The translations under genes were made by a program, and so were the position numbers. A stretch of 35,056 bases of DNA. Source: Verrucomicrobiota bacterium. GTDB taxonomy: Bacteria > Verrucomicrobiota > Verrucomicrobiia > Limisphaerales > JADLHS01. Shown one piece after another: positions 1 to 7,557 of this stretch (positions are counted from its first letter, which is position 1; every line of letters starts with the position of its first letter). The stretch lies in the NCBI GenBank assembly GCA_025350905.1, contig JANXWY010000022.1, positions 1 to 35,056 of the forward strand, read 5' to 3'. The notes beneath the pieces were generated by a model that was not told the origin of the DNA, did not search any database, and was given only the letters and a program-made list of their open reading frames with translations.

Positions 1-5
1 TGCCG

Positions 6-142
6 CCCGGGAGTAACGTTGCGAGGACGGGCCGACTGCCGAAAGCTCCAACGCGGCGGACGATGCGAGGCGTGGTCGCCGGGCTGGAAGCCACGGCTCT
101 ACGGCAGGCACGGATGCCTGGCCGCTACTTGGGTTGACCGCC
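6..142. repeat. Dispersed repeat, copy 1 (partner at 34632-34770)
   Basis: This stretch aligns, in the same orientation and almost without gaps, with 34632-34770 at the other end of the window. By eye roughly three quarters of the bases match, including blocks such as AGTAACGT, CGGGCCGAC, GCCACGGCTCT and GGTTGACCGCC. It contains a perfect hairpin CAGGCA-CGGA-TGCCTG. It lies just upstream of the helicase start and is not expected to be coding, although the reading frame stays open through it. It may extend beyond the left edge of the window. Confidence 0.75.
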
Positions 143-219
143 ACTTCCGGTCCGCACCCAGAATTGTCTCTCGTTCCGGGGCGAACCCTGCTAGGGTGCA
201 AAAGTCGCGAAGACACCAC

Positions 220-2367
220 ATGACACCAAAACTTTTTTCCGAACTCGGCCTGTCCGCCGAAGTCCAGAAGGCCATTGATAAACTCGGGTTCGAAAAGGCG
301 GCGCCGATTCAGGCTGCGGCCATCCCCGTGTTGCTGGCCGGGCACGACGTCGTGGGCCAGTCGCAGACCGGCTCCGGCAAGACCGCAGCCTTCGCCATTC
401 CGGCCATCGAGAAGACCGATCCCAACCTGCGTGCGGTGCAGGTCATCATTCTTTGCCCGACGCGCGAGCTGGCGGTGCAGGTGTCCGAGGAGGTGCACAA
501 GCTGGCGCTCTTCAAGCGCGGCATCAATGCGCTGCCGATATATGGCGGCCAATCCTACGAGCGCCAGTTCTACGGCCTGAAGCAGGGTGCGCAGATTGTC
601 ATCGGCACGCCGGGCCGCGTCATGGATCACATGCGCCGCGGCACGCTGCGGCTCGAGACCGTAAAGATGGTCATCCTCGACGAAGCCGACGTGATGCTCA
701 ACATGGGTTTCCGCGAGGACATCGAAACCATTCTCAAGGGCGTGCCGAAAGAACGGCAAACGGTGTTCTTCTCCGCCACCATGCCGCGACCGATTCGTGA
801 CTTGATTGAAAAGTTTTCCCGCGATCCGCAAACCGTGAAGGTGGAGCAGAAGGCCATGACGGTGCCGACGGTCGAGCAGGTGTATTACGAAGTGGATCGG
901 CGCTACAAAATCGAACTCCTGACGCGGCTGATTGACATCCATGATCTCAAGCTCGGCATTATTTTTTGCAACACCAAGCGTATGGTGGACGACCTCGTGG
1001 ATCATCTCGAGGCGCAGGGTTACATGGCAGATCGGTTGCATGGCGACATGACCCAGGCGCAGCGCGACCGGGTCATGAACAAGTTCCGCAAGTCCGGCCT
1101 GGAATTTCTCGTCGCGACCGACATTGCCGCGCGGGGCATTGACGTGGATGACATCCAGGTGGTGTTCAATTACGACTTGCCGTACGACGGCGAGGATTAC
1201 GTGCACCGCATCGGGCGGACGGGCCGCGCGGGCCGGACGGGCCGCGCGATTTCGTTCGCGTCCGGCCGGGAGCTGTTTCAGATCCGCAACATCGAGCGTT
1301 ATACCAACACCCGGATCCAACGCGCGCGCATTCCGACCGAGGCGGAAGTGGGCGAGGCGCGGGAAAATGTTTTCCTCGGCAAACTCCGCGCGACGTTGCA
1401 AAGCGGCGAATATCAAAAGCAGGACCACCTCATCGAACGCTTGTTGGAAGAAGGCTTCAGTTCCACCGACCTGGCGTCCGCGCTGATTCATTTGTTGAAA
1501 GGCGGCGAAGAAGCCACTGCCCGCCCGCCGCGCACCGAAGAGTATGAGCGGCCCGACCGAACCGATCGGCCCCCGGAGCGCGAACGGTTTCGCGACGGCC
1601 CGCGCGAGCGCCCCGATGACCGCCGGGCGCCCCGCTACGAAAGTCGTGGTCCCAGCGAACGGCCGCAACGCTTTGCCGATCGGCGGGACGACCGTCCGGC
1701 GCGTGCCCCGGTTGTCCCAATTGTCCGGACGGCGCGACCCGAGAAGCCGCCGGTGGCCCGCGCCCCGGTCGCGGTCCCGGCCCCGCCCAAAGTCGTTGCG
1801 GCCGCCGCTACTGATGTCGCTCCAGCGGCGGCGCGTCCCGCCGCCCGCCCGGTCGTTCCGCCCTCCGCCAGCAGCGCGCCCGCCGGGACGCGTCCGGCCA
1901 GCGAGTCTCCCGTGGAGGCCAGGGCCGAAAAGATTGCACCGGTGCTGGTGGTTCAACCGGAAATTCAAAAGAGCTACTCCGACCAGGAGATTTTAGCTTC
2001 CGTAAAACCCGAATTTCGCAAGCCGCTGGAATCAAAATCGCCGGGCAAGTCCAACCGGCCGTGGGAACGCCGCGAACCCGTCGAAGCCAAGCCCGCCTTT
2101 ATTCGTCCGCCCAATAAGACCCGTCCGCCCGGCGCCGAATACACGCGCCTGCACATGAATCTGGGTGAAGAGATGGGCGTCACGCCCATCGACATCGTGA
2201 ACACCATCGCCGGGGAGACCGGTCTGCCCGGAAAAGTCGTCGGCAAAGTGGACATCCGCGAGCGGCATCTGTTTGTGGACGTCGCCACCGACCACGCTAA
2301 CGCCATTCTCGCCAAGCTGAACCGCGCGAGTGTCAAGGGCAACAAGGTCAAAGTCAAAGCCGCGTGA
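220..2367 (+). CDS. DEAD-box ATP-dependent RNA helicase with C-terminal DbpA-type RNA-binding domain
   Basis: This 715-aa cytoplasmic RNA helicase should unwind structured RNA in ribosome assembly or mRNA turnover, like DeaD/CsdA and DbpA. Visible motifs in order are the Q motif (FSELGLS, then PIQ at 29-31), motif I SQTGSGKT (48-55), PTREL, TPGR, DEAD at 154-157, SAT at 185-187, IIFCNT, ATDIAARGIDV, and motif VI HRIGRTGR at 329-336. A long low-complexity linker rich in R, P, E and A (about 430-640) joins the core to a DbpA-like RRM at about 641-712. The frame is open from position 19, but homology begins at ATG 220 and the upstream part is repeat sequence, so 220 is chosen. No clear Shine-Dalgarno precedes it. 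The class is certain; the exact paralogue (DeaD versus RhlE/DbpA) is not. Confidence 0.96.
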   Translation: MTPKLFSELGLSAEVQKAIDKLGFEKAAPIQAAAIPVLLAGHDVVGQSQTGSGKTAAFAIPAIEKTDPNLRAVQVIILCPTRELAVQVSEEVHKLALFKRGINALPIYGGQSYERQFYGLKQGAQIVIGTPGRVMDHMRRGTLRLETVKMVILDEADVMLNMGFREDIETILKGVPKERQTVFFSATMPRPIRDLIEKFSRDPQTVKVEQKAMTVPTVEQVYYEVDRRYKIELLTRLIDIHDLKLGIIFCNTKRMVDDLVDHLEAQGYMADRLHGDMTQAQRDRVMNKFRKSGLEFLVATDIAARGIDVDDIQVVFNYDLPYDGEDYVHRIGRTGRAGRTGRAISFASGRELFQIRNIERYTNTRIQRARIPTEAEVGEARENVFLGKLRATLQSGEYQKQDHLIERLLEEGFSSTDLASALIHLLKGGEEATARPPRTEEYERPDRTDRPPERERFRDGPRERPDDRRAPRYESRGPSERPQRFADRRDDRPARAPVVPIVRTARPEKPPVARAPVAVPAPPKVVAAAATDVAPAAARPAARPVVPPSASSAPAGTRPASESPVEARAEKIAPVLVVQPEIQKSYSDQEILASVKPEFRKPLESKSPGKSNRPWERREPVEAKPAFIRPPNKTRPPGAEYTRLHMNLGEEMGVTPIDIVNTIAGETGLPGKVVGKVDIRERHLFVDVATDHANAILAKLNRASVKGNKVKVKAA

Positions 2368-2384
2368 TGGGCAAATCGCTTTTT

Positions 2385-2495
2385 GGTAGGGACGCCGCGC
2401 TGCGGTGTCACCGGCCCGTACAGGGCCGGAAAAGTTCGGGCGAACCCGGACCCTGCGTGATTGATTGCACCGCTCGACGCGGCGCCGTCCCTACC
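2385..2495. repeat. Intergenic inverted-repeat element with inner hairpin
   Basis: The outer arms GGTAGGGACGCCGCGC (2385-2400) and its imperfect reverse complement at 2476-2495 enclose a perfect small hairpin CCGGCCC-GTACA-GGGCCGG (2411-2429). It fills nearly the whole gap between the helicase and the L7Ae-like gene. It has the form of a REP-type palindromic element. The inner hairpin lacks a T-run, so an intrinsic terminator is less likely. Confidence 0.6.
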
Positions 2496-2506
2496 GCCAA
2501 CGCGGA

Positions 2507-2884
2507 ATGAATAATTCAGCTCCGATCCGACCGGTGGCACGACTGTTCCCGTTCGTCTTGCGCGCGGGGATTTTAATGATCGGCCGCGACACGCTGGCCC
2601 GGAACAAGGGCAAGTTGCATTTTGTGCTGATCACCGAGGACATTTCGGAACCGGTCCGGGATGAAATCCTGGTGGACTTCAAACACTACCCGGTCGTGCA
2701 ACATTACGGACCGGCGGACCTGGAAAAGCATTTCGGCATCAAAGGGGCGAAGACGATTGGTTTCACGAAGTCCGGCCTCGCGCAATCGATCTACGCCGAA
2801 CTGAAGGAGTATCGGATCAATCAGCCGGTGACGCCGACGAAGCCGCCCGCCGCGGCGCAAAAACCTCCCGCCCGCCGCCGCTGA
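2507..2884 (+). CDS. L7Ae/L30e/YlxQ-like RNA-binding protein
   Basis: This small basic protein (125 aa from ATG 2507) resembles the L7Ae/L30e/YlxQ family. Key stretches are the N-terminal LRAGILMIGRDTLARNKGK, then FVLITEDISE, and later FGIKGAKTIGFTKSGLAQSI, matching the family pattern of an early RAGK-like helix, a central strand with D/S residues, and a late T/A-L helix. Such proteins bind kink-turn RNA or act as ribosome-associated factors. A basic proline/alanine/arginine tail of about 20 residues follows the domain. An upstream in-frame start exists at 2465 but would lie inside the inverted repeat, so 2507 is preferred. The gene follows the helicase, also an RNA gene. The family call is by pattern only and moderately sure. 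Confidence 0.6.
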   Translation: MNNSAPIRPVARLFPFVLRAGILMIGRDTLARNKGKLHFVLITEDISEPVRDEILVDFKHYPVVQHYGPADLEKHFGIKGAKTIGFTKSGLAQSIYAELKEYRINQPVTPTKPPAAAQKPPARRR

Positions 2885-3018
2885 GATTGCAAACGCACCG
2901 GGCTGGACGCCTTGGCGATGGCCAGGGCAATGGCCAAGGGACGGCGCCGTTCAGTCTGCGGATAGGCTGGGGACGAAAGTTGAACCCGTGGCGAAAATGG
3001 GAATTTCCCACTGCCTGG

Positions 3019-3102
3019 GAGCGCCGGCATCCCTGCCGGCGAGTGGCAAAATTGCGTGCCTCCCCGTGACATCGAAGCCCGTCGGCAGGGATGCCGGCGC
3101 TC
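3019..3102. repeat. Large palindromic intergenic repeat
   Basis: The two 22-nt arms 3019-3040 and 3081-3102 are reverse complements except for one base (core GCCGGCATCCCTGCC against GGCAGGGATGCCGGC). They are separated by 40 nt. The element lies in the 332-nt gap between the L7Ae-like gene and the permease. The rest of that gap has a weaker inverted repeat (CCTTGGC...GCCAAGG near 2910-2940) and no gene that I can support. Confidence 0.75.
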
Positions 3103-3216
3103 GCACCAGCGTGGCGATGCCACCACCACATTCTGTCGCCCTCAGACGACAGTTCTGCCTTGCGCTGGGGATGCTGAAATTGAACTCTTGCCCACGAAAA
3201 ATCACTGGCAATCCAC

Positions 3217-4602
3217 GTGGCTACCAACTCCCCTGTTTCCGCTTCCGGTCCCGGCTTGAGGCGCGTACTCACGCTCCCGGCGTTGGTGCTGTACGGAATC
3301 ATCCTGATCCAGCCCACCGCCCCGATGCCGCTGTTTGGCGCGGCCGCCGAGCAGGCGCAAGGCCATGTGGTAACTGTGATTTTGATCGGCATGGTGGCCA
3401 TGCTGTTTACCGCCTTGAGTTACGGGCGCATGGCCAATGTGTATCCCAGCGCCGGGTCCGCCTACACGTATGTCAGTCGGGAAATTCATCCCGCGCTCGG
3501 CTATTTGGTCGGCTGGGGCATGATCTTCGATTACGTCATGAACCCGATCATCTGCGTCATCTGGGCGAGCAAGGCGGCGATGAATTTCGTGCCGGAAATT
3601 CCCTTTGCGGTATATGCCATCGGCTTCACGGTGCTTTTCACGGCCATGAATCTGCGCGGCATCGAAGCCAGTTCGCGCACCAATGCCATCATCGCGGCCA
3701 GCTTGAGCGTGGTCATCGTGCTTTTCCTCGGGGCGGCGGGGCGGTATCTCTGGTTGCAACCGCCCGCGGGCCTCGCCGGCTGGACGCAGCCGTTTTATGA
3801 TCCAAAAACTTTTTCGTTCTCCGTCGTTTCCGGCGGCGCCGCGCTGGCGGTACTGACTTATATCGGCTTCGATGGCATCTCGACGTTGTCGGAGGAAGTC
3901 CACAATCCGCGGCGCAACATTCTCCGGGCGACGGTGCTGGTCTGCCTGATCACTGGCGTGCTGGCCTCCATCCAGGTTTATGCCGCGCAACTCGTCTGGC
4001 CGGAGATCAAATTCCCGGACACCGACACGGCCTTTTGTTACGTGGCCGGGAAGGCCGGCGGGCAATGGTTGTTTATGACCGTGAACCTGGCGTTGCTGGT
4101 CGCCACGATCGGCTCGGGCGCGGGCGCGCACCTTGGGGCCGGCCGGTTGCTTTACGGTATGGGGCGGGACAACGCCATTCCGAGCCGCTTCTTCGCCGCC
4201 ATCAACCCGCGCACGCATATTCCCAGCAACAACATTCTCCTCGTTGGCGTGGCCACGCTGATTGGCGCGTTCACGCTCACCTATTCCCTCGGCGCGGAGC
4301 TGCTGAACTTCGGGGCCTTGATTGCCTTCATGGGGGTCAACGCGGCGGCGTTCGTCCACTATTTTCTGCGCAGCGACCGCCGGACCCTCGGAAATTTTCT
4401 TTCGCCGTTGCTGGGTTTTCTCGTGTGTTTCTATCTTTGGTACAGCTTGGGCCCGAAGGCCAAGTTCGCCGGCCTTGGCTGGCTGGCGGCGGGCGTACTT
4501 TACGGCGCCGGGCGCACGGCCTGCTTCACCAAACCGCTCCCCTTCGCCAAAATTGAAAAGGACGAGGGGCCGCCGGAAACTCCGCGCTCCGGTAAATCTT
4601 GA
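3217..4602 (+). CDS. APC superfamily amino acid/polyamine permease
   Basis: This 461-aa inner-membrane protein shows about 12 hydrophobic segments and the general layout of the amino acid-polyamine-organocation superfamily. After a short polar N-terminus comes the first helix (LVLYGIILIQPTAPMPLFG, near 23-41), where the substrate-site glycine-rich break of APC transporters normally lies. It continues with YPSAGSAYTYVSREI and IGFDGISTLSEEVHNPRRN, the latter close to the family consensus FDGxxxxxEEVxNPxR. Substrate cannot be fixed from sequence; amino acids or polyamines such as putrescine are usual. The start is a GTG at 3217; the next in-frame ATG lies inside the first helix. It is preceded by a palindromic repeat and appears monocistronic. 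Confidence 0.88.
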   Translation: MATNSPVSASGPGLRRVLTLPALVLYGIILIQPTAPMPLFGAAAEQAQGHVVTVILIGMVAMLFTALSYGRMANVYPSAGSAYTYVSREIHPALGYLVGWGMIFDYVMNPIICVIWASKAAMNFVPEIPFAVYAIGFTVLFTAMNLRGIEASSRTNAIIAASLSVVIVLFLGAAGRYLWLQPPAGLAGWTQPFYDPKTFSFSVVSGGAALAVLTYIGFDGISTLSEEVHNPRRNILRATVLVCLITGVLASIQVYAAQLVWPEIKFPDTDTAFCYVAGKAGGQWLFMTVNLALLVATIGSGAGAHLGAGRLLYGMGRDNAIPSRFFAAINPRTHIPSNNILLVGVATLIGAFTLTYSLGAELLNFGALIAFMGVNAAAFVHYFLRSDRRTLGNFLSPLLGFLVCFYLWYSLGPKAKFAGLGWLAAGVLYGAGRTACFTKPLPFAKIEKDEGPPETPRSGKS

Positions 4603-4767
4603 GATGGCGCACTTGGGGTGGTCCGGTTTTACCGAGCATCATGGGGGCCCAGAAAATCTCCCGCGCGCCGCGCAGAGTCTTGAATTGCTGCGGCAGACCG
4701 CAGCGCGACTGTGGGATCGAATTCGTTTCGGCGTGAGTGAAATCCACCGTGTACCTTTCGGACAACA
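4603..4767. other. Intergenic segment downstream of permease, no gene seen
   Basis: About 165 nt without a supported gene. It contains the arm-like pair GCTGCGGCAGACCGCAGC (near 4688-4706), a compact imperfect palindrome that could be part of another short dispersed repeat or the permease transcript end. Confidence 0.4.
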
Positions 4768-4798
4768 CCCTCTCCTCCATTCAGAATGGAGGAGAGGG
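4768..4798. repeat. Perfect hairpin, left flank of DUF559 gene
   Basis: The arms CCCTCTCCTCCATTC and GAATGGAGGAGAGGG are perfect reverse complements around a single centre base. Together with the adjoining CCGGGGAGAGGAGG it forms an inverted copy of 5321-5365 on the other side of the DUF559 gene. Over the compared 45 nt only two bases differ. There is no T-run, so a repeat is favoured over an intrinsic terminator. Confidence 0.85.
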
Positions 4799-4824
4799 CC
4801 GGGGAGAGGAGGTTTCGTTTTATT

Positions 4825-5277
4825 TCACGAGCGCGACCGGCACATCGGCGGCTCGGCTGGCTTCTCAAGCAACTGTTCCGGATTTGGCGGCACGAAACGG
4901 TGATTCCACTCCTTCCTCATCATTTTCACAGAACCCGTGCGACGATGCAGTGCGGCCCAGATATCCAACAGGATGCCATCCCGATTCTGGTGCCACTGAT
5001 GGTTCCAAAACCGTAACTCCTCAATGCCCTCCGCCGCCAGAAACCTGGCCCGCGCTTCATCGCGCTGCATGATGTCCGGCAACCCATGCTGAAAACCGTC
5101 CAGCTCGATCGACAGCCGGGCGGCCGGGCAGAAAAAGTCTAGGAAGTATTTCCCAAGCGGATGTTGACGGCGGAATTTAAAACCGGCGAGCCGTCCCGCC
5201 TTGAACGCGCGCCATAATTCCTTTTCTTCATCCGTCTGGTCGCGGCGGAGTCGGCGGGCGACGGCGGTGGGATTCAT
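4825..5277 (-). CDS. DUF559 domain protein, predicted Vsr-like/PD-(D/E)XK endonuclease
   Basis: This 150-aa protein matches the DUF559 family. It has an N-terminal helix ARRLRRDQTDEEKELWRAF, then GFKFRRQHPLGKYFLDFFC, SIELDGFQHG and the C-terminal LRFWNHQW block. The acidic residues in FLDF and IELDG and the histidine in DGFQH occupy the positions expected for the active site of very-short-patch-repair-like nucleases. Function in this family is not established; roles in repair, restriction or mobile elements have been suggested. It is the only - strand gene in the left third and is bracketed by inverted hairpins at 4768-4798 and 5335-5365, so it may have entered as a unit. The C-terminal 20 residues run beyond the usual domain end. 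Confidence 0.88.
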   Translation of the reverse strand: MNPTAVARRLRRDQTDEEKELWRAFKAGRLAGFKFRRQHPLGKYFLDFFCPAARLSIELDGFQHGLPDIMQRDEARARFLAAEGIEELRFWNHQWHQNRDGILLDIWAALHRRTGSVKMMRKEWNHRFVPPNPEQLLEKPAEPPMCRSRS

Positions 5278-5334
5278 GCGGAGAGACTACACGCCTCGAG
5301 CATTGGCAGGCAACCTCGCACCTCCTCTCCCCGA

Positions 5335-5365
5335 CCCTCTCCTCCATTCGGAATGGAGGAGAGGG
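5335..5365. repeat. Perfect hairpin, right flank of DUF559 gene
   Basis: CCCTCTCCTCCATTC and GAATGGAGGAGAGGG pair perfectly around one centre base. With the preceding CCTCCTCTCCCCGA it is the reverse-complement copy of the element at 4768-4812. It lies 57 nt upstream of the DUF559 start codon and about 200 nt upstream of the divergent O-GlcNAcase operon. Confidence 0.85.
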
Positions 5366-5406
5366 AGAAGTTACGCTGGCTTCGTGTCCCTCCAATGACG
5401 ATTTGG

Positions 5407-5436
5407 TTGACAGCGCACTTCAAACGCTGGGCACAT
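5407..5436 (+). promoter_or_regulatory. Weak candidate sigma-70 promoter for the O-GlcNAcase operon
   Basis: A consensus TTGACA lies at 5407-5412, but the best -10 match at a suitable distance (CACATT, 19 nt spacer) is poor. It is reported only because it is the single good -35 box in the 289-nt divergent gap. The rest of the gap (5437-5566) holds no recognisable feature. Confidence 0.15.
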
Positions 5437-5566
5437 TTCGGGATGGCGTTGTGCCTCGCCACCCCTCCAGAGTTCCGGGGAGCCCCGCGGCGAACCCGCG
5501 TGCCCAGCAGTCTTGCCAGAGGATTGGTTCGCCGCGTAGCTTGTGCGCGTCACATCGGGTGAGCGC

Positions 5567-6934
5567 ATGGCAACACAAGCGACAACCAATTTCCTGGCCG
5601 GAGTGATCGAAGGCTTCTATGGGCCGCCGTGGACCCAGGCGGAACGCTTTGAGTTGTTCGACTGGATGGCCCGCGGGGGGCTGAACACCTATTTCTACGC
5701 GCCCAAGGATGACTTGAAACAACGCGCGATCTGGCGGGAACTTTATGTGGCGACCGAAGCGCAGGCCCTCGGCCAATTGATTCAGACGTGCCGACAGCGT
5801 GAGCTCCGTTTCGTTTATGCGCTCAGTCCCGGATTGGATATCCGTTACAGCGACGCGACCGAGCTGGATAATCTCAAACGACGTTTTGAGCAGATGCTGG
5901 CCTTGGGCTGCCAAAATTTCTCCCTGCTCTTCGATGACATTCCCGATCGCATGGATCCCGCGGACCGACAGCGCTTCGGTTCGTTTGCATCCGCGCAATG
6001 TCATGTGGTCAATGCCCTGTTCCGCTGGACGCGCGAGCGCTGTCCGCCCGCCCGGTTTCTATTCTGTCCCACGCCCTATTGCGGAAGAATGGCGGCGGCC
6101 CAATTGGGCGGTGAGAACTATCTCGCCACCGTCGGACGGGAATTGCTCCCGGAAATTGACATCTTCTGGACGGGCCCGGAAATCATCTCCCGCGAAATCA
6201 CCGTGGCGCATGTCCAGGAACTGCAAACCGTGCTGCGTCGGAAGCCGCTCATTTGGGACAATCTTCACGCCAACGATTACGACGGGCGTCGGTTTTTCTG
6301 CGGACCCTACAGCGGACGGTCGCCGGAGTTGCGGGGCGCCGTCAGCGGCCTGCTCCTAAATCCGAACACGGAGTTTCCGTTTAACTTTGTCGCGGTGCAT
6401 ACGCTGGCGGCGTTCGTGCGGGGAGGCGGATCGTGGGATGCCCGCCAGGCCTATCTGGCCGCGATGGGCGAGTGGTTACCTTATTTCGCCACCTCGGGTT
6501 CGCCGCTCGCGCTGGCGGATTTGATCCTGCTCGGCGACTGCTATTACCTGCCGTACGAAGATGGTGCGGAGGCCAAAGCTCTCTTTGAACACGCGCGCGA
6601 TTTGCTCACGCGGAATCCGGCGACTTGGGGTGGCGAAGCGGTAACCTTGCGCCAGCACCTTGCCCGCTTGCGGGAATTCTGCTTCCGGCTGACCGAGTTG
6701 CGTCATCGGCCGTTGTTTTATGCGCTGAATCGCCGGGTTTGGGAACTACGCGAAGAGTTGGACTTGCTGGAGCGTTACATTGCATTCAAGTCGGCGCCGG
6801 GCAATCAGAATGCCGATTACCATCCGGATTCGCATCTGCCGGGCACGTACCGCGGAGGGATGGCGGCCAGATTGCAGCGATTGTTGTTGCTGCGCGCCGA
6901 CGGGACAATCGCGGTTGAGCTTGAGTGCGAGTAA
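5567..6934 (+). CDS. GH84 protein O-GlcNAcase (metazoan OGA-like, with stalk region)
   Basis: This 455-aa enzyme is predicted to hydrolyse beta-N-acetylglucosamine from Ser/Thr of proteins or similar O-GlcNAc glycosides by substrate-assisted catalysis. The catalytic Asp pair lies in LLFDDI (D123, D124). Other active-site motifs are GVIEGFYG (12-19), YAPKDD (44-49), PGLDI, FLFCPTPYCG, WTGP, WDNLHANDYD (230-239) and NPNTEF. These match human OGA motif by motif, from memory of that sequence. The region after about 300 (YYLPYEDG at 326-333, RGGMAARLQRLL from 429) matches the human stalk domain. No signal peptide is seen, so it should be cytoplasmic. ATG 5567 is preferred over GTG 5543 because GGTGAG precedes it. 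It heads a four-gene operon whose last gene resembles the human OGA pseudo-HAT domain. Confidence 0.93.
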   Translation: MATQATTNFLAGVIEGFYGPPWTQAERFELFDWMARGGLNTYFYAPKDDLKQRAIWRELYVATEAQALGQLIQTCRQRELRFVYALSPGLDIRYSDATELDNLKRRFEQMLALGCQNFSLLFDDIPDRMDPADRQRFGSFASAQCHVVNALFRWTRERCPPARFLFCPTPYCGRMAAAQLGGENYLATVGRELLPEIDIFWTGPEIISREITVAHVQELQTVLRRKPLIWDNLHANDYDGRRFFCGPYSGRSPELRGAVSGLLLNPNTEFPFNFVAVHTLAAFVRGGGSWDARQAYLAAMGEWLPYFATSGSPLALADLILLGDCYYLPYEDGAEAKALFEHARDLLTRNPATWGGEAVTLRQHLARLREFCFRLTELRHRPLFYALNRRVWELREELDLLERYIAFKSAPGNQNADYHPDSHLPGTYRGGMAARLQRLLLLRADGTIAVELECE

Positions 6935-6944
6935 GCTGCAGATC

Positions 6945-7547
6945 ATGAAGCCAAGGAAGCCCATTGAATCCCTGATTCTCGACCTGCGCGGCCAGAAGGT
7001 GATTCTGGATGCCGACCTGGCAGAACTTTACGGCGTGCCGACGAAAGTTTTCAACCAAGCTTGCAAACGGAATCGGCAGCGGTTTCCCGAAGATTTCGCG
7101 TTTCAGATTACGGCCAAAGAGTTTGCCGGCTTGCGGTCGCAGTTGATGGTTGCGAACTCATCGCAAATTGCGATGAGTTCATTACAGGTGGCTGAAGACG
7201 GAAGCTCTGTTCCGAACTGGTCACAATTTGTGACCAGTTCCAAAAAGCATCGCGGGGCTGCCTATCGCCCATGGGCGTTTACCGAACACGGCGCGCTCAT
7301 GGCGGCGAACCTCCTCCGCAGTGATCCGGCGGTGGAAATGAGCGTGTTTGTGATTCGTGCGTTTGTGCGCATCCGCGAACAGATCACCGCCAATGCCGCC
7401 GTGCTCAAGCGGTTGGCGGAAATTGACAAGACGCTGTTGGAACACGATTCCGCTTTGCGGGATGTTTATCGGAAATTGCTCCCCTTGTTGCAACCGTCCC
7501 CCGAACCACCCCGCCGCCCGATTGGCTTCAACCGCGATAAAGAATAA
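6945..7547 (+). CDS. ORF6N-domain DNA-binding protein
   Basis: This 200-aa protein has an N-terminal ORF6N domain (about 8-115). It shows the family pattern LRGQKVILDADLAELYG, FNQACKRNRQRFPEDFAFQ and, later, YRPWAFTEHGALMAANLL. ORF6N is a KilA-N-related fold common in phages and in bacterial chromosomes and is thought to bind DNA. Residues 71-79 and 91-99 (NSSQIAMSS, NWSQFVTSS) are encoded by two perfect 27-nt palindromes 60 nt apart, an insert that splits the domain. The C-terminal third is predicted helical or coiled-coil (KRLAEIDKTLLEHDSALRDVYRKL). It begins 10 nt after the O-GlcNAcase stop and ends 10 nt before the next gene, so it is co-transcribed. Its role in this operon is unknown. 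Confidence 0.85.
   Translation: MKPRKPIESLILDLRGQKVILDADLAELYGVPTKVFNQACKRNRQRFPEDFAFQITAKEFAGLRSQLMVANSSQIAMSSLQVAEDGSSVPNWSQFVTSSKKHRGAAYRPWAFTEHGALMAANLLRSDPAVEMSVFVIRAFVRIREQITANAAVLKRLAEIDKTLLEHDSALRDVYRKLLPLLQPSPEPPRRPIGFNRDKE
7154..7180. repeat. Perfect 27-nt palindrome inside ORF6N gene, copy 1
   Basis: GAACTCATCGCAA, one centre base, then TTGCGATGAGTTC. Arms are 13 bp with no mismatch. It shares the outer GAACT...AGTTC and inner CAA...TTG with copy 2, while the five bases between differ and covary. Confidence 0.95.
7214..7240. repeat. Perfect 27-nt palindrome inside ORF6N gene, copy 2
   Basis: GAACTGGTCACAA, one centre base, then TTGTGACCAGTTC. It starts exactly 60 nt (20 codons) after copy 1, in the same reading frame. 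The middle five base pairs (GGTCA/TGACC) replace CATCG/CGATG of copy 1 while pairing stays perfect. Confidence 0.95.
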
Positions 7548-7557
7548 ATTTTCCACC

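Noticed and set aside
19-219. N-terminal extension of the helicase reading frame
   Set aside because: The sequence belongs to the dispersed repeat, and helicase homology starts at ATG 220.
3202-4359. Long antisense open frames over the permease and over many - strand genes
   Set aside because: They mirror GC-rich codon bias of the real gene and show no recognisable protein families.
4768-4798. Intrinsic terminator for the DUF559 gene
   Set aside because: No T-run follows the stem, and the same hairpin also occurs upstream of the gene in inverted form, so a repeat is the simpler reading.
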